The position numbers and the translations under genes were made by a program. The notes below the pieces were generated by a model. That model saw nothing but the letters and a program-made list of their open reading frames with translations, ran no database searches and had not been told where the DNA came from. Shown here in pieces: positions 11,346 to 22,358 of a DNA stretch of 64,000 nt. Each line of letters begins with the position of its first letter. Positions within the stretch are counted from its first letter, which is position 1. Source of the stretch: Chara braunii (taxonomy: Eukaryota; Streptophyta; Charophyceae; Charales; Characeae); NCBI GenBank assembly GCA_003427395.1, contig BFEA01000375.1, forward strand, positions 1,176,071 to 1,240,070. The letters are read 5' to 3'.

Positions 11346-12080
11346 TCTTCGACTGGCCCTGACCTCTACATTGGTGAGGAGAGTGTGGTACATCACTTAC
11401 CTGGGTCAGAGTGTGGTTTCCTGGCGAGAGCAGTCAGGTATGTTGAGGGAGAGGGTGGCAAGTGATGAGAGCTTCTTGATGGTCATTGTCATTGTCAACG
11501 CGATGTACTCTGGCAGCATAGCATGCTATTCTGATCTTGCTAGTGCTTTGCCAGTGTTTACCTGGGTTTTGCCAGCATCAGATGACTTCAAAAATTACTG
11601 CAGTGAGCGAGCTGTATCTGGTTAGAGTCTCCAAAGCAGATAAGCACTCGTACCTTGCCTTACTTGTCCAATCACTGATCTTACCATGAGGTTAAGCGAT
11701 CCGATTCGAGTGCCATCTCTTTGTGATATGCGAGGGGCAACCCTTGAGAATCCTCCCGTCTCTTGATGAAATTGGAAGAAAACAGTGATGCATGGAAACA
11801 GTCCGGACGAAGAGATGAAGAATGTGTCCACCTCTGTTCAAGCATGCACATTGAGGATCTTGCTGTCTGGCCATGTCGTCGGTTTACGACATATTAACTG
11901 TCCACATATGGGAAGAGCAGCAGATGAGGTTGAATGGCAGGAGCAGTCCATGTAAATAGCGCGTGTTGTGGTTGAGAATGTTCAGACTGATTGCTCTCTC
12001 TGCAGACATGATATTCGAACATGTGCCCGTGTGCCTTTCATCATATCGACTCCAGCCCGTGAATTGCCCTTCCTGATGTT

Positions 12081-12082
<2 letters not shown>
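11346..12082 (+). other. leader and lost gag region of element A
   Basis: No Gag motif is readable. Open frames are short and disagree between strands. Confidence 0.4.
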
Positions 12083-12140
<58 letters not shown>

Positions 12141-12141
12141 N

Positions 12142-12221
<80 letters not shown>

Positions 12222-12298
12222 TGTGTATGTCACAGTATGTGTGTGTGTATGTCACAGTATGTGTGTGTGTATGTCACAGTATGTGTGTGTGTTTTGTG

Positions 12299-12360
<62 letters not shown>
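12083..12360. repeat. compound microsatellite (CT)n-(GT)n
   Basis: An uninterrupted CT tract of about 130 bp has a single N at 12141. Three copies of TGTGTATGTCACAGTA follow, then a (TG)n tract of about 60 bp. The N probably marks an uncertain tract length in the assembly. Confidence 0.95.
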
Positions 12361-12361
<1 letters not shown>

Positions 12362-12729
12362 ATGGTTCTCTTTCCAGGCAGTTTCCTTTTGGGGGGGCGA
12401 TGAAACTCAGATTCGTACGCAGGCCGGGGGAGACTCACACAAGGCGTTTTTGGATTGCAGTTGGATGTGATTGCTGTGAGATACATCCACAGGAGTTCAA
12501 GGTATGATTCTCTCGACCACATTTAGGCATGACTGCCATCAAATACATCCCGAAAAGTACGAAGTTACGAGTTAGTTCAGAAGCTCAACGCCATATAGAA
12601 TTTGTGAATAGCGAGATTTCGCAAGCCAAATAAGTAGTACCTAGGAATAAGCTTCCAAGAATAGAATCTATCGGTTCTCTGCTGCAGAGTTAGACGGACT
12701 TTGCAAACAGCTCAAGTAACCTTCTGAAA

Positions 12730-13160
12730 AGGGATGGATTAAGCCCAACACATCTACTGTCCGTGCCTAAGAAGGGAGGCAAACAGCTCGAGGATGCATT
12801 CGGCTATAGGGGCATCAATATGATCACAGTTAGGAACAAAGAGCGCCTATAGCACATACATGACCTCATATTCAGCACAATAGATCTAACATTTGGGCAT
12901 GATCGAGTAGAGCTTAGGCCAAAGGATCAGCACAAAACTGCATTTCAGACCAGATTTGGACTGCATGAGTTGTAGCGATGCCTTTTCGACTCTCTGGAGC
13001 TCCTGATACATTCCGGCACTACATCAATAGAATACTTGATGCAAAGTTCGACAAGTTTGTAGTCGTCTATCTAGATAACATTCTGGTCTTTAGTAAAAGA
13101 CTAGAAGAGCATGTGGAAAACCTGAGGATAGTGTTAGGACTGCTCCGAGAGAATGAGTAA
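12730..13160 (+). pseudogene. pol: reverse transcriptase remnant of element A
   Basis: RT motifs appear in order but in shifting frames. GWIKP comes first (about 12733), then DQHKTAFQTRFGLHEL (about 12920), then a 60-codon frame with MPFRLSGAP and the active-site box VVVYLDNILVF (13059-13088). The second catalytic aspartate of YLDD is replaced by Asn, and several stops and frameshifts lie upstream, so no activity is expected. It shares wording with the RT of the nested element (YLDD at 20009). Confidence 0.85.
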
Positions 13161-13800
13161 AATCAATGTTGCAAAATGATTTTTGTCGCTCTAGGATCCT
13201 GTACCTGGGTCATGAAATATCTCAAGAGGGTGGAGGGCCAGAGATGCAACGGGTGCGGCCATTAGAGATCGCCTAAGATCAGATAGGACCAGCAGCATTC
13301 TATACAAGTTCATACGGATCTATGGCAATACGACATTTTCTATGGAAGACCTCGCTAAAAAGGATCCCCTCGGGAATTGGACAACAGAAAGAGAGAAGGC
13401 TTGCAAGAAATATTGAAGTTCTCTCTCGTTAATAAATCCATCTTGGGAGATTGTTGATCCAAACTTGCCATCGATACTGAATACCGACGCTACCCAGTAC
13501 CCAGTACGGAAAAGGTGCAATGCTTCAACAAAAGGACGGGAAGAAGTTAAGGCATGTTGAGTACATGTCAAAGAAGATGCCTTTAGAGAAGATAGCAACA
13601 TCTACCTATGAGAAAGAGCTGTCCTATGAGAGGGAATGATATGCACATTACACCGCACTTGAACATTAGAAGCGTTATCTGCATGATCTGCACTTTTTGA
13701 GGGTTCAGTTTGAGCATGATACTCTCCAGTAGATTGAGACAACTGTCTAATCCTCAAGAGGTGGTCAAGATACAGAGGTCTGTTTGACTTCATGCTGACA
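13161..13800 (+). pseudogene. pol: RT tail and RNase H remnant of element A
   Basis: LYLGHEISQEGG at about 13200 is the RT thumb. GKGAMLQQKDGKKLRHVEYMSKKMPLEKIATSTYEKEL (given in parts: GAMLQQKDGKK, VEYMSKKMP, IATSTYEKEL) near 13505-13618 is the RNase H start. Stops are frequent. A block including ACCTATGAGAAAGAGCTGTCCTATGAGAGGGAATG suggests a local duplication (YEKEL/YERE). Confidence 0.7.
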
Positions 13801-13849
13801 CATTACAAAGGCAAATTCAATTGGGTTGCCGGTGCAATTTCATGAAAAA

Positions 13850-14267
13850 GCAAACTTCCTAGGTGCTATAGTAACACATTTTGGCATAGATGACAGTGTT
13901 CGTCAGCACATTATCAATTTCTACCCAAGAGATAGCCTTCCCAGGTAGATAATTAGAAGCCTTGCCTCCAGGATAAAGATAAGACTACCAGTGAGGAGTA
14001 TATTTAGAATGACCGATGGAGTGTTGTTTCTTAGCAAGGATGGATTCAACAGGCTATATTTCCCTAATACGGAGTCCTTGAAGAGTCTTATCTTGGTGAA
14101 TGTCATGATAATGCAGGATAATTCAGCTTTAGAAAGACTTGTGCTAATCTGTTGCAGCAGCTGTGATGGCCTGGCATGAGACTCGATGTTCTTGGCATGC
14201 GTAGAAAGTTGTGGGGTTTGCCAACAGGGATAAACCCCATACTCAAGCACCTCTAGGCTTGCTAAAG
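13850..14267 (+). pseudogene. pol: integrase N-terminal remnant of element A, interrupted
   Basis: Fragments resemble the zinc-binding start and linker of gypsy integrase. The piece around 14171-14270 reads WHETRCSWHA, stop, KVVGFANRDKPHTQ, APLGLLKP. The nested element has WPGMKADCINYV... and APLGLLKPLP at the equivalent place. The frame is cut at 14268 by the SINE, whose 14-bp target duplication starts here; integrase text resumes at 23668. Confidence 0.75.
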
Positions 14268-14307
14268 CCTCATTCTATTCATTTTATTTTTTTTAGCTAC
14301 CCATATC
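14268..14307 (-). mobile_element. SINE (tRNA-derived), 3' tail part, plus left target duplication
   Basis: CCTCATTCTATTCA at 14268-14281 is repeated with one mismatch at 23654-23667 (CCTCATCCTATTCA). Between them lies a minus-strand SINE, itself split by the element at 14308-23338. This part is its A-rich tail, AAAAAAAATAAAA on the minus strand, plus a few body bases. Both the tail and the duplication fit LINE-driven insertion. Confidence 0.8.
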
Positions 14308-15310
14308 TGAAACGGTTTTCACCTGTTAGCAGTAGCGAATGCAGAACTCAGGGCTCGATCCCTAGTTCTTACCTTACCTGTGTACAGTATCTGTGTCGAC
14401 CCCGAGAGTTGAACCCGTGACCTGTGTATTTGTAACAGTTGGTAGACTGCCGTAGGGTCCGTAGGTAGCAGGGGTTCGATCTGTAGACCTGTCGAGTAGA
14501 AGTCTTAGGGAGTTCTAGAAGTCGTAGCTGTAGAACTTCTGAAAGGTCAAGGTCGTAGCTGCTACAGTCCTGAAGGGTCAAGGTCGTAGCTGCTACAGTC
14601 TTCGAAAGGCCAGGACCCAGACTTCCGGAAGGTCCTAGTAGTGGCCTTTCGAAGTTGCTCACAATTAGGCTGAGGCAAGTGGGCAAGTGGGCAAGTGGGC
14701 AAGTGGTGAGCCCAACTGCAGTACGTCGGCAGTGCGACTGCATCGAGTTGGCAGTGCAAACCCATGCAGTCAGAGGTACCGGTCCCAGTCAGTCCTAGTT
14801 CAGTCAAGCAAGTACCATATGGGACTGTGTGCACCACGGGCATGGGAAAGGGCCAGACCAACGAGCTACAGAAGTATAAATCAAAGGGCAGCCTCCAGCC
14901 ATTCATTCATTCCTGCGTAAGCCATGCGGAAGCGCTGCCATAGCGACTTGTGCGAGGTGGTCTGCAGTGAGCCCGAGGACGAAGTGGGCGAGAAGGAAGC
15001 TGGCCATAGCGATAGAGTAGCAGCGGCCATAGCCGCCATAGCTGTAGGTGTGTGCGGGTATGTGCGAGTGTACAGGGTGTTGCATGTGGGATATCCAGGG
15101 TGATCCGGTGTGTGAACAGCAGCGTTGTGTGAGTGACGAACAGAGATTTGTATAGGCGCTGATGCGCCCTAGCCATCTGAAGTGAGATCGTATCTGAACT
15201 GTGTTCTTGGTTACCATATCTCTGAGTTTTGGAGTGGGCGCTTCTCGCCAGTTTGCTGCGCAACCTATTTGCATGCATGTGAAGTGTGAATGAAAGCGAG
15301 TCTGATTGCA
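14308..15310 (+). mobile_element. 5' LTR of full-length gypsy element D
   Basis: Starts TGAAACGGTTTTCACCTG and ends CTGATTGCA, 1003 bp. It matches the 3' LTR at 22359-23338 with point changes and small indels (for example an extra GGTATGTGCG near 15057). The flanking TATC (14304-14307) is repeated after the 3' LTR at 23339-23342, a 4-bp target duplication. An upstream TATAAAT lies at 14875-14881. The LTR contains a short block duplicated within itself (AGGTCAAGGTCGTAGCTGCTACAGTC). Confidence 0.92.
14875..14881 (+). promoter_or_regulatory. TATA box of LTR D
   Basis: TATAAAT, conserved in the 3' LTR (22918-22924) and the left-hand LTR (445-451, minus). Confidence 0.65.
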
Positions 15311-15311
15311 C

Positions 15312-15324
15312 TGGTATCGGAGCT
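15312..15324 (+). promoter_or_regulatory. primer binding site of element D
   Basis: TGGTATCGGAGCT follows the 5' LTR after one base and is one mismatch from the plant initiator-Met site. Confidence 0.8.
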
Positions 15325-15360
15325 GGTACCCGCTATCCCATGCGCCATCGCCGTTGCAGC

Positions 15361-15704
15361 NNNNNNNNNNNNNNNNNNNNNNNNNNNNNNNNNNNNNNNN
15401 NNNNNNNNNNNNNNNNNNNNNNNNNNNNNNNNNNNNNNNNNNNNNNNNNNNNNNNNNNNNNNNNNNNNNNNNNNNNNNNNNNNNNNNNNNNNNNNNNNNN
15501 NNNNNNNNNNNNNNNNNNNNNNNNNNNNNNNNNNNNNNNNNNNNNNNNNNNNNNNNNNNNNNNNNNNNNNNNNNNNNNNNNNNNNNNNNNNNNNNNNNNN
15601 NNNNNNNNNNNNNNNNNNNNNNNNNNNNNNNNNNNNNNNNNNNNNNNNNNNNNNNNNNNNNNNNNNNNNNNNNNNNNNNNNNNNNNNNNNNNNNNNNNNN
15701 NNNN
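15361..15704. other. assembly gap (344 N) in the leader of element D
   Basis: Run of N. The true gap length is unknown. Confidence 1.
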
Positions 15705-16707
15705 GTTTGCTACGCACCTGCGCTGAAGACAGCACCACGGAGAGAGAGAGTTGTGTGATACGAGATTGGTTGTGCGGTCCAAGACAAAGTAGCGGCCATA
15801 GCCGTAGAGCTCGGACACGGGGTTGACGAAGGAAGGAGAAGTGGAGAAGAGAGGAGAGACCGGAGAGGAAGAGGAAGACATAGCTGAGTAACGAGGAAGG
15901 AGGGACAACGAAGGTGAAGACAGACATAGCCAAGGGTGAACAAAAAAAAAAAAAAAAAAAAAAGAGAAAAAGGAGAAAGAAGAAGAAGGAGGGGGAAAGA
16001 GAAGGTGCCGGCAGCCATAGCCGACTTGGAGGTTGACAGGGCGTTGACCGTTGGGTTGACCGGACCGTTGACCGGGGTTTCACCGCGTTGACCAAGGCGT
16101 TGACCGGAGCTGCTGACCACGAATTTGACCAATCTGGAGTTGGTATCGCCAAGCCCTCAGCCTATCCCCTCGCCTTATGGATGTGCACTCACCCTATGGT
16201 ACTTGCTGAGTCTGAGTCTGTCCGTCTCTTCTTTCTGCATTGAGTCTCTTTTGTCCAGGTGATAGGACACCATGTATGAAGGATAGGGCCTCGTTGACCA
16301 AACCCACACGGGCTGAGTAGGGCTAAAGACTGTCTGACAACTCGACTGTCCCGGAGGACACGAACCCTCCCAAGGACCGGTACTGACCGGCGGGCTGCTT
16401 GGTGTGGCAAGGTAGGCCCAAAATCCGAGTTGTGGACTGCACAACGGGCCGTCTAAGTCTTGAGAGAACCTGCTGACCGCGTCGTCCTGTCTGCAACGTT
16501 AAAGAATTCTCCTTAAATGCCTCCTGGTCAGCAACAGGTTCTGTAGTGACGGCTATAGTGATTAGAGTCTAGGCTAGAGACCATAGTTGACAGGGCTCTC
16601 TACGAACCCTGTAGTCCATAGATTCAGTCAGTCTTAAGTTGAGTCAGTTAGGGGGAGAGTCTAAGCGGTGAGGAGCGGAACTGTCACTTGGTTGTGCACC
16701 TTTCACC
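15705..16707 (+). other. 5' leader of element D
   Basis: Long untranslated leader with an A tract (about 15942-15963), purine-rich text on either side, and a GTTGACC-rich block at 16032-16115 (GTTGACCGG repeated with variation). A minus-strand open frame rich in Phe and Leu over the A/G-rich part is low-complexity and not called. Confidence 0.6.
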
Positions 16708-17485
16708 ATGGTTGACACACGTACAGGAACGAGCACCTCCCCTTACACAGCAGAGCAGGATGCGAAGGCCGCCGCCATCCTGAAAGAAAGAAGGGAGAAG
16801 AAGGAGGCCAAGAAGAAGGCCTTGATAGAAGAACAGGCGGCGAAGTTGAAAAAGATTAAGGAGGAGATGGCCAGAGATAAAGAGAGGCTAAAGAGAGAAG
16901 AAGAAGAGAAGCTCAAGGCGGTAGAAGAGGAGGAAGAGGTAGAAGAACAGCCACTGGAAAGGCGAAGGGCAGGAGGAAGAGGTGAATCCAGTGGTACAAA
17001 AGAAGATCAGATGGAGAAGAAAATCACAGGGTGGGTTGTTGGGTTATCCCTTGGGGAAGAAGAGGAGGCACTGATGTATGTGCCCAGGGAAGAACAAGAG
17101 GCCGCCATGAAAGAGTGGGATGTCGAAGAAGACCCACTCAAGCGGCAGGCGATAGAGGATGAGAAGAAGATGGAGTGGAAATTTCGATTGACGAGGGAGA
17201 GGAAAAGAAGAATGGAGGCGGCGAGGCAGGCGGCGAAAGAATTAGCGGAGGTAAAGAAGCAACGAGAGCAGATGGCGACGCAAGTGGATTTATTGGGGAA
17301 GATGGAGATAATGGCGAGAAACATAGAGCGCCTGGCACAGGTCCAGGAAGAACAATACTTGTTTGGTAGAGGTCAGGACATTGTTGTATGCTCTATACGA
17401 TTAGGGCTCCGAGACTTCGCCAGGGAATTGGCGACGCAGGTGGGCTCAGAGGTGAGGGCCCGCCTACAGGGCACGAAACGTATCG
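16708..17485 (+). pseudogene. gag: Gag N-terminal region of element D
   Basis: Starts with MVDTRTGTSTSPYTAEQDAK at an ATG that follows the leader. It then becomes a highly charged coiled coil (KEKK, EEMARDKERLKREEEEK, residues about 25-95), a Gly/Arg patch, and a second coiled coil (RKRRMEAARQAAKELAEVKK, about 165-215). The frame ends in a run of sequence that no longer reads as Gag by about 17480, where a frameshift moves it into the next entry. The chain is probably the N-terminal part of one Gag polyprotein. Confidence 0.8.
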
Positions 17486-18085
17486 TACGGGTGCCATAGA
17501 AGGCGCCAGATTGACTGCTCCCAAGGAGGAGGAAGCACGTCCCCGTAGGGAGCCGGTCAAGGTCAAGTTCCCTGATTCCTATAGTGGGAAGAAGGAGGAG
17601 AACTTTGACAATTGGGAGGCTAACATTAAGACGTACGCGCACCTGCAGAAATTCACCCCAGACGAGCATGTCCTAATCGCTATTCACGCTCTTAGGGATG
17701 AAGCTTGCTGCTTCGCCCGTTCCCTGTGTCGCGCCGCCAACTGCAACGATGATTTAGTTGCATATTCAGCATTCACCCCTCTCAGCGATTTTCTTAAGTT
17801 ATTAAGGGAACGGTTTGCAGACGTCTCGCGTAGTGCCAAGGCTTCAGATAAGCTGCAAACCATCCATTCTCGTCAATGGAGGAGTGCAAGGGCACTCAAG
17901 GGTGTGATGGATGAGTTGGTCGTCGTTCCTGACCATGGGGTCACTGAGACCCAGTTGGTCAACCTCTTCTACTGCGCTATGCCCGAGCAGTTACGCGGGC
18001 ATTTCTTTGAAAAGAGTCAGCAGCCTACCATGACCTACGATGCTTTGAGCAGGGAAGTGGTAGCCCCACGTCAGTTTCCACTTTC
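17478..18085 (+). pseudogene. gag: Gag capsid-like core of element D
   Basis: In frame 3, PVKVKFPDSYSGKKEENFDN opens a retrotransposon capsid domain running to MTYDALSREVV. It includes W-x-R-like and L-x-x-x-F-A spacing typical of gypsy capsid (EEACCFARSL-like, FLKLLRERFADVSR). A second frameshift at about 18075 leads into the next part. It is continuous with its neighbours apart from the shifts, so decay and not a separate gene is the simplest reading. Confidence 0.8.
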
Positions 18086-18700
18086 TGGCACAAGGACCTG
18101 GACAAGGGCAAAAAGTGGAAGGGTCGCACCATTTCGGGTCAGGTCAAGACCAAGGATCGTTTGATCCTTACGTTAGATGAGGGTGGTGTCGACGAAGTTC
18201 CCTACGAGCAGATTGAGTGGGGACTAGAGGAGGAGGACAGTGGCGTTAGTCAAGGGAGGACATATGTTGCTGTCGCGATTGGAGGGAGGCCGCAAGGAGG
18301 AGGTAGAGGCCAAGGCCAATGGGGTCAGGCCTCAGGGGGCCGCTCCCAGGGTGATCAGGGGGTTGGTGGTAGAGGAGGAAACCGCCAAGCGGGAGGAAGG
18401 GGTCAAGGTCCCCCGCAAAACCGTTCTGGGAATAGATCGCCTAATAGGGGTAATAGATCACCCTATAGGAGAAGTGGTTGGCACCCAGGTCTGCCACAGG
18501 GCCGACCTTGGGAAGATTTGGGTCTAAACCAGCGCATCTGGCGATAGTGTGTGGACCAGGGGTAGTGCATATACTGCGGTGACCCTGGCCACATCATTAA
18601 ATAATGTCCGAAGTATAGAGAGGCCCGATGGGCTGCCCAGGGGTCAAAAGGCAGCCGCTGGTAGGGGTAGCAACTGCCCCTACCATGAGGCCATGAAGGG
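18075..18700 (+). pseudogene. gag: Gag C-terminal region with zinc knuckle, element D
   Basis: Frame 2 gives FWHKDLDKGKKWKGRTISG, an acidic patch, then a Gly/Gln/Arg-rich RGG-like stretch (18290-18460) suited to RNA binding. A CCHC knuckle CIYCGDPGHIIK-stop-C follows at 18566-18607. In-frame stops are TAG 18545, TAG 18563 and TAA 18602. Each is one C-to-T change from a Gln codon, and the last sits inside the knuckle. Confidence 0.8.
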
Positions 18701-18702
18701 AA

Positions 18703-19824
18703 ATGAGTGCGAGCTGGCACGAATCTCCCACACCACATGTGCCTATGGCAGAGGTTGCAAGTCGGTGCCTAGATGGCTGTCCAAAGACTGCTTGTGTTAG
18801 GGTCTCTCTAGGCACTTCCCTCACAGGCGTGGCCGATGAGCTAAAGGAGAGGATGCCCGCCTGGGCCAAGATGAAGAAGGAGAGTAGAGGACAACTAGTT
18901 TTAGTAGATGTAGAGATTTTCAGAGGTAGAGTAGGGGCCCTCGTAGATAGTGGGGCCACGCGCAGCTGTATCAGTAGAAAGGCGCTGCAGAAGTTGAAGT
19001 TGGGGTTGAAAGTCCAGAATTTAGCAGACCCCATAGTGAGTATCCTCGCAGACAATCGCACGATGCGAGTAGAGGATTACGTAGCGGGAGTCCAGGCGTA
19101 CTTTCTCCTAGAAAAAGATGGGAAAGTGGAGAAAGTTATCCATTCCCTGACTCTCCTCGTCGAGGACAGCCTTCCCTTCGATATAGTCCTAGGAATGGAC
19201 TGGGGAGAGGCAGCAGGGGCCACACTCCATTTGAGGGAACATGAGTGTAGGCTCTCTAGCCCGTCAGGCGGGGTCAAGACTGCCCGTCTGTTTCATGCGT
19301 CAGGAGTAGACAACTCCCTGGCACATTGCTGCCTTAGCGCTCCTGCGTTTGCAAGGTTAGCGAAGAAGGAGCAGCTAGAGGAACAGGTTTCCGTACCCTA
19401 TATTAGGCCAGTGACTAAGCCTGAAGAGGAGAAGCCTATAGACCCAGCTATTGCCAAGCTACTGGAAGAGTTCACAGACTTAGCTAAGCCGCCAACATGA
19501 GTAGTATCGCGGCCAATCCAGCATCCTATCGAAATAGAGTCTGGCAGTAGAACTCCTAAAGGAATAGTATATACGATGTCCCCGCAGGAGTTGGAGGAGA
19601 TGCGCAAGCAATTGGACAAGCTCCTAGAGAAGGGTTGGATTAGGCCCAGTTCGTCTCCATTTGGAGCACCTGTTCTGTTTGTCCCCAAGAAGGAAGGAGA
19701 GCTCAGAATGTGTATAGACTATAGGGGTCTCAACACGATTACAGTGAAGAATGCAGAGCCACTGCCCCGTATAGATGATCTTTTAGATCGGGTGCACAGG
19801 TGAAAGTATTTTTTGAAGATAAGA
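18703..19824 (+). pseudogene. pol: protease and N-terminal RT of element D
   Basis: An aspartic protease and the start of reverse transcriptase in one frame. The protease catalytic triad is ALVDSGATRS, with Asp at about residue 82 counted from the Met at 18703. The flap and ILGMDWGE-like C-terminal motif (DIVLGMDWG) follow. TGA at 19498 breaks the frame just after FTDLAKPPT. RT begins with [20 protein letters not shown], then [20 protein letters not shown] and MCIDYRGLN. The frame ends at TGA 19799, and an extra base near 19826 moves RT into the next frame. Confidence 0.88.
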
Positions 19825-19825
19825 T

Positions 19826-20533
19826 CTGAAGTCTGGATATCATCAGATAGAGGTTCATCCTGACGATGTGTATAAGACTGCGTTCCGGACTAGATATAGG
19901 CACTACGAGTTCATAGTCATGCCCTTTGGACTAACTAACGCGCCAGCGACTGTTCAGCGTTGTATGAATAACTTGTTTAGGCCGTGGTTAGATAGATTTG
20001 TAGTAGTTTACTTAGACGATATTTCAGTGTTCAGTAGGACCCTCCAGGAGCATGAGGGTCATCTGAGGCAGGTCTTGGAGAAGTTGAGAAAGGCTAACTT
20101 CAAGATCAACGCAAAGAAGTGCGAATGGGCAAAGACCCAAGTTCTATATCTCGGCCATGTCTTAGACGGAGACGGTATTAAGCCAGAAGATAGCAAGATC
20201 GCAGCGATTAGGGATTGGCCTACGCCCCGCACGTTGACAGAGTTGTGGTAATTCTTAGGCCTAGCTAACTATTACCGGAAGTTTGTGAGAAACTTCTCCA
20301 CCATCGCTGCACCCCTTCGCAAGTTGTTGAAGAAAGAAACAATCTGGAAGTGGGACAAGGACTGCACGTCTGCTATGAAGAAGTTGAAGCAGGCATTGAT
20401 AGAGTACCCAGTCCTTAAGGTAGCCGATCCGTCCTTACCTTTCGCCGTCACCACTGACGCAAGCCAGTATGGTATAGGTGTTGTATTACAGCAAGACAAT
20501 GGCAACGGATATAGACCCGTAGAGTTCATGCTA
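19826..20533 (+). pseudogene. pol: RT catalytic core and RNase H start, element D
   Basis: DLKSGYHQIEVHPDDVYKTA, then MPFGLTNAPATVQRCMN and the active site VVVYLDDISVF (YLDD at 20009-20020, intact). The thumb is LYLGHVLDGDGI. TAA 20249 (one C-to-T change from CAA) interrupts LTEL-x-FLGLANYYRKF. RNase H opens with FAVTTDASQYGIGVVLQQD, which carries the first catalytic Asp. A small deletion near 20530 shifts the frame again. Confidence 0.88.
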
Positions 20534-20535
20534 GG

Positions 20536-21075
20536 ATGTCGTCAGAGAAGGTAGCGACATCCACCTACGAGAGGGAACTCTACGCTCTCAAGCAACCATT
20601 AGAACATTGGAAGCATTACTTGCTTGGGAGGCACTTTAAAGTCTACTCAGACCGCGAAACATTAAGGTGGTTAAAGACGCAGGCCAAGATGACACCTAAG
20701 CTGACTAGGTGGGCCGCAGAATTACACCAATATGACTTTGATCTCAAGCCAGTCAAAGGGGAGTATAATGTAGTTGCGGACGCTCTGAGTAGGAGAGCTG
20801 ACTACTTTGCAGTGATAGTTCATTATCTGGATATAGGGAGAGACCTGCAGCAAAAAGTTAGAGAGGCCTATGCGCAGGACCCTATCTATGGTGACCTCCT
20901 CAAGAGGGTAAAGGAGGCCCCAGAGACCGAACCAGACTACCGCACTACTGATGGGTTGTTGTTCGAGAAGACTAACGTAGTTGACCGGTTGTGCATCCCT
21001 AACAGTGAAGAGATCCGTAGTTTGATCCTAGGGGAATGCCAGGATACTGAGGGACATTTTGATTGGCAAAGACTC
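20536..21075 (+). pseudogene. pol: RNase H and integrase zinc-binding start, element D
   Basis: ATSTYERELYALKQPLEHWK carries the second RNase H acidic residue. YSDRETLRWLKTQ and NVVADALSRR close the domain. The chain then enters the integrase N-terminus (IRSLILGECQDTEGHF, the H of HHCC) and ends at a TAG caused by a one-base loss at about 21068. Confidence 0.85.
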
Positions 21076-22252
21076 TAGCTAACCTCATGCGCGCGTACAT
21101 ATGGCCTGGGATGAAGGCCGACTGCATAAATTATGTTCGCAATTGTAAAGTCTGCCAGAGAAATAAGACCTCTACGCGAGCCCCTCTTGGTCTTCTCAAA
21201 CCCTTGCCTATTCCTGATCAGCCAGGGGATTGAATGTCCATTGACTTTATGGACACCCATGTCAAGAATAGACACCGCAAGAGCCAAGTCATGGTAATAG
21301 TTGATAGATTTAGTAAGTATGTTGTTTTTGTTCCTTTCCCTCAGAGGCACGCACCGAATTAGTTATTCAGAAGTTTTTTTATCATTGGGTCAGTGAACAC
21401 GGGATTCCACTGTCTATAGTTAGTGATAGAGACACCTGGTTCACTAGTCAGAACTGGCAGGAGTTGATGAGAGTCTATGGCTCCAAGTTGTTGATGGCAT
21501 CTGACCGTCATCCAGAGACTAACGGTCGGACGGAACAGATGAACAAGATCCTGCAACAAGTTCTGCGTATGCACATTAGACCGGATCAGATCAATTGGGA
21601 TGAGATGTTGCCCAAAGTAGCCAGTGCGTACAATAATAGCGTGCACTTGTCTACCTGTCGCACTCCCCACGAGTTGCATAAGTCCTTTAGACCACGTAGA
21701 CCGTTTGAGGGACTTAACCGGGATCAGATTCACAGGCTACCGCCCGGTACTAGGGAGTTTGAGTTACAGCACGAGAAAGAGTTAGCTACCGTGGTAGAAA
21801 ACCTCAGGAAGGCCCATCACCGAATGATAGAACAAGCTAATAAGCACCGTCGCCCGTCACAATTTCAAGTAGGCGACCTGGTCTGGGTTAAGTCTAAGGA
21901 GTTTGCTCCTGAGGAAAACATCTCGCAGAAGTTACTGCCCGCTTATAGAGGACCGTGGCCAGTTCTGGAAGTTAAGGGCAGAGAGGATGGGTCGTCCTAC
22001 ACAGTAGAGATCCCACCACACCTCCACACCTACCCTGTGTTTCATGCCTCAAAGTTGTTGTCATGTATCACAAGTCAACAGTTTCCATCTAGGAGATTCA
22101 TGATTCCTCCAGACATGGACAGAAGGTACGACATTGACGGCATTGTAGGTGAAGACGTGTTCAAAACAGGAGGTAGAGGTCGTCCACAGAAGCAGTATTT
22201 GCTTATCAGGAGCCAGAAGACGACCGCTGGTTTACTAGAACCGAACTTCTAG
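21076..22252 (+). pseudogene. pol: integrase with chromodomain-like tail, element D
   Basis: The zinc-binding half is completed by CKVCQRNK. TGA 21231 replaces Trp or Gly context ahead of MSIDFMD, the first catalytic Asp. A shift at about 21343 leads to one open frame to 22252 with VSDRDTWFTSQNWQ (second Asp) and HPETNGRTEQMNK (catalytic Glu). A basic linker, the VGDLVWVKSKEF fold and YPVFHASKLL follow. Past 22195 the frame slips. Another frame reads YQEPEDDRWFTRTELLETAP, which has the W and acidic spacing of the chromodomain of chromoviruses. Confidence 0.87.
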
Positions 22253-22346
22253 AAACAGCTCCCGACGTAGTTAGAGCCTACGAGCGAGATAAGAAAGCTA
22301 AAGGACCTGCCTTGGACTGAGTTATTCTCGGAGGACCTCGAATTTA

Positions 22347-22358
22347 GGCCGGCGAGAG
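22347..22358 (+). promoter_or_regulatory. candidate polypurine tract of element D
   Basis: GGCCGGCGAGAG lies directly before the 3' LTR. Element A has the related GGCGGCGAGAG before its LTR. It is purine-rich but not pure. Confidence 0.5.

Noticed and set aside
11968-12522. Open frames across the CT/GT microsatellite
   Set aside because: Dipeptide repeats from simple sequence.
15265-16152. Long open frames through the N gap
   Set aside because: N positions create false continuity; the right-hand part is A/G-rich leader.
16708-17340. Minus-strand frames opposite Gag D
   Set aside because: Shadows of a charged coiled-coil coding strand.
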